Below, piece after piece: positions 15,201 through 16,760 of a stretch of 16,760 bases of DNA. Source of the DNA: an uncultured Lachnospiraceae bacterium (GTDB lineage: Bacteria > Bacillota_A > Clostridia > TANB77 > CAG-508); assembly GCA_947165105.1 (NCBI GenBank), contig CAMUZC010000032.1:1-16760 (forward strand), read 5' to 3'. How positions within the stretch are numbered: position 1 is the stretch's first letter; each line of letters starts with the position of its first letter. Position numbers and translations under genes: made by a program. Below the pieces are notes generated by a model. The model was not told the DNA's origin. It saw only the letters and a list, made by a program, of their open reading frames with translations, and ran no database searches.

Positions 15201-16739
15201 TGGATTTACAAAGCAACTAAATGAATCAATTACTTCTCCATTCTTAACTTTCATAATTCCAACTTCAGTTATTTTATCAGTTCTAAATGATAATCCTGTT
15301 GTCTCTAAGTCTAGCACACAGTATGTTGTATCTATATCTTGTCCTTTTGAGCGAGCTACTATTGGAGTTTTATCAGGACATAAATATGCCTCCACACCAT
15401 AAATTACTTTCATGTCTTGATTGTTAAATCCTAATAATTTATGTGCTTCAGGGAATGCTTGAACAACACCATGATCAGTTATTGCAATTGATTTCATTCC
15501 CCATTTCATTGCTCTTTTTATCAAATCTTTGGCTGATGTCATTGCATCCATTTGACTCATCTGAGTATGCATGTGCAACTCTACTCTTTTTACAGGACTT
15601 TCATCTTTTCTTGATACTTTCTTCATTCCTGATGTTTCTATAACAACATTTGCAATTGCTCCTAATTCCTTTGCAAATGGATCAAATTGAACATTTGCTG
15701 ATACCTTTACTCCTGGAGCATCTTTTAATCTTTTAATTATTTGCTTGCTGTCCTCTGGTTTAGCAAATATTTTACATGTAATTGTGCTGCTTCCATCATA
15801 TACATCAAATGGAATTAAAACTTTTCCTGTTTTTAATTCTCTCGTTTCTCCCATATTTACGATTTCACCATCAATGCATACTTTTCCTGTATCTACTGAC
15901 AAATCAACTATTTTAAGTAATGGATCTTTTATGTTTGCGTTTCTTCCATATATTAATGGAGATGGTCCATCATCTTCTGGTGGTGGTTCTGGCATTGGTG
16001 GAGGTGGTGGCATTGGTGCACTTTGATTTGAAGTATTTGCTGAATTACTTGCTCCATTTCCAGCTTGACCAACTGTACCATTTTCGCCCTGTCCTGAATT
16101 TCTTCTAGCCAACAATTCTTGCTCACGTGCTTCAACTCTTTTTCTCTCTTCAGCCATTGCTTCTTTACGTTGCTCAACCGCTTCTGCGTTAGCTCTTCTA
16201 ATAGCCTCTTCTTCAAGCCTTCTAGCATTTTCCTTATATTCTTCAACTCTTTCTTGTGATTCGGTATCAAAGTATTTTATTTTAAACCTTTTACCATAAA
16301 TGTTATAAATAACTTCAGAAAAAGTATTATCAATTCCTCTTGCATATAATATTTCGGCACCTTTTAGTTGCAAATTAACTTTTATAGTATTATCATCTTC
16401 CAACTCAACTTCAGAGTTTCTTAAAATTGCTTTAACTGATGGATATTTGTATGACATATAATTTATAATATCTTGCCATTTTGATACTACATCCACTTGA
16501 ATTTCTTCTGTATAATCTATTTTTACAATTACTACTTCAAACTTAAATCTTTCAATCAAAAAAGCTTCAAAATTGTGAACATCTTTAATGTCTACTAATT
16601 TATCTGATTGAAGTAAAATCTCAAATCTATTAGTTTTTTTATATAAATTAACCTTTTTTATAACTGCTTTTCTAAGACTCCCACCATTTTGAAAGTCTGC
16701 AAAGACTTCTTCTATTAGCTTTTCGATAACATTGCTCAT
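12247..16739 (-). CDS. polC: DNA polymerase III alpha subunit PolC, intact only with two +1 shifts at CGG-A
   Basis: Replicative DNA polymerase with built-in 3'-5' exonuclease, essential in low-GC Gram-positives. Order: N-terminal domain (1-155), coiled coil and proline-rich linker (160-258), OB fold (270-370), PHP part 1 (H389, H391), DEDDh exonuclease (D477, E479, D560, H615, D620), PHP part 2, then the polymerase core with a C4 zinc site (C963, C966, C987, C990) and D1016/D1018 in DIDLNFSGE. After residue 1057 (DKTAY) an extra C (13568) breaks the frame; [11 protein letters not shown] follows in +1 for 38 residues to QHPG. A second extra C (13453) breaks it again; GIIVVP...LDILGHDDP (third catalytic Asp, about 1141), helix-hairpin-helix segments and the clamp-binding QMSLF near the end complete 1496 residues. 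Without both shifts translation stops after 1064 residues. Start ATG at 16739; promoter outside the window. Confidence 0.93.
13450..13453 (-). other. Second +1 frameshift site CGG-A in polC
   Basis: Coding strand CCA-GGC-CGG-AAT in the incoming frame; the conserved continuation HPG-GIIVVP needs GGA-ATT-ATA, one base further. Without the shift the frame runs 22 codons to a stop at 13385. Confidence 0.8.
13565..13568 (-). other. First +1 frameshift site CGG-A in polC
   Basis: Coding strand GCT-TAC-CGG-ATA in the zero frame; the conserved continuation KTAY-GYV needs GGA-TAT-GTT, one base further. Without the shift a TGA is reached seven codons later. Confidence 0.8.
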
Positions 16740-16760
16740 TTTTCATCCGACTTCCTTTTT

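Noticed and set aside
15745..16270. Leu/Val/His-rich and Gly-rich open frames opposite the polC linker
   Set aside because: They result from the proline-codon and charged-helix codon bias of the PolC insertion read in other frames.
12247..16739. polC as a decayed pseudogene or two split genes
   Set aside because: Apart from the two single-base breaks, all catalytic, zinc and clamp-binding motifs are intact and no other defects are seen; both breaks share the CGGA signal with the one in spoIIM. A sequencing artefact cannot be excluded from sequence alone and is kept as the main alternative.
1..16760. CRISPR arrays, insertion sequences, phage or toxin-antitoxin modules
   Set aside because: No spaced direct repeats, transposase, integrase other than the housekeeping XerD, terminal repeats or recognisable toxin-antitoxin pair were seen.

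Overview
The window reads as chromosome of an AT-rich, low-GC Bacillota, most likely a spore-forming Clostridia relative. The signs are a PolC-type replicative polymerase, the sporulation gene spoIIM, a tRNA-Arg-sensing T-box in front of argS, strong AAGGAGG ribosome binding sites and very regular TTGACA-17-TATAAT promoters. I see no insertion sequence, prophage, CRISPR array, rRNA or tRNA.

Layout. 1-1180: two small hypothetical genes (one per strand), each with its own promoter and terminator, divergent around a 321-bp spacer rich in RNA structure. 1208-2456: an HXXEE-family membrane protein divergent from a TetR-type regulator, with a shared ACACA/TGTGT palindrome between them. 2460-6000: a transglutaminase-fold protein and a complete type IIA calcium P-type ATPase. 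6206-7995: xerD and, upstream, spoIIM, a pair also found close together in Bacillus. 7996-8290: a cluster of four perfect DnaA boxes. 8291-10370: argS with a full T-box leader (specifier AGA) and a consensus promoter. 10376-12214: a membrane-anchored N/Q/E-rich protein, a DUF1294 protein and a plus-strand hypothetical gene. 12247-16739: polC.

The main discovery candidate is a decoding anomaly. polC is interrupted twice and spoIIM once by one extra base. In all three cases the extra base is a C placed directly before a glycine GGA codon, so the ribosome meets an in-frame CGG followed by A (TAC-CGG-A, GGC-CGG-A, AAT-CGG-A). Skipping one base (reading GGA) restores full-length, well-conserved proteins of 1496 and 216 residues. 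I checked every CCG/CGG in the window against the reading frames: these three are the only in-frame CGG codons I find in any gene here. CGT and CGC are used normally for arginine. The simplest reading is that CGG is unassigned (no cognate tRNA) in this organism and that CGGA is decoded with a +1 shift as glycine. polC cannot supply its catalytic aspartates in one chain without both shifts. A systematic sequencing or assembly artefact remains the main alternative.
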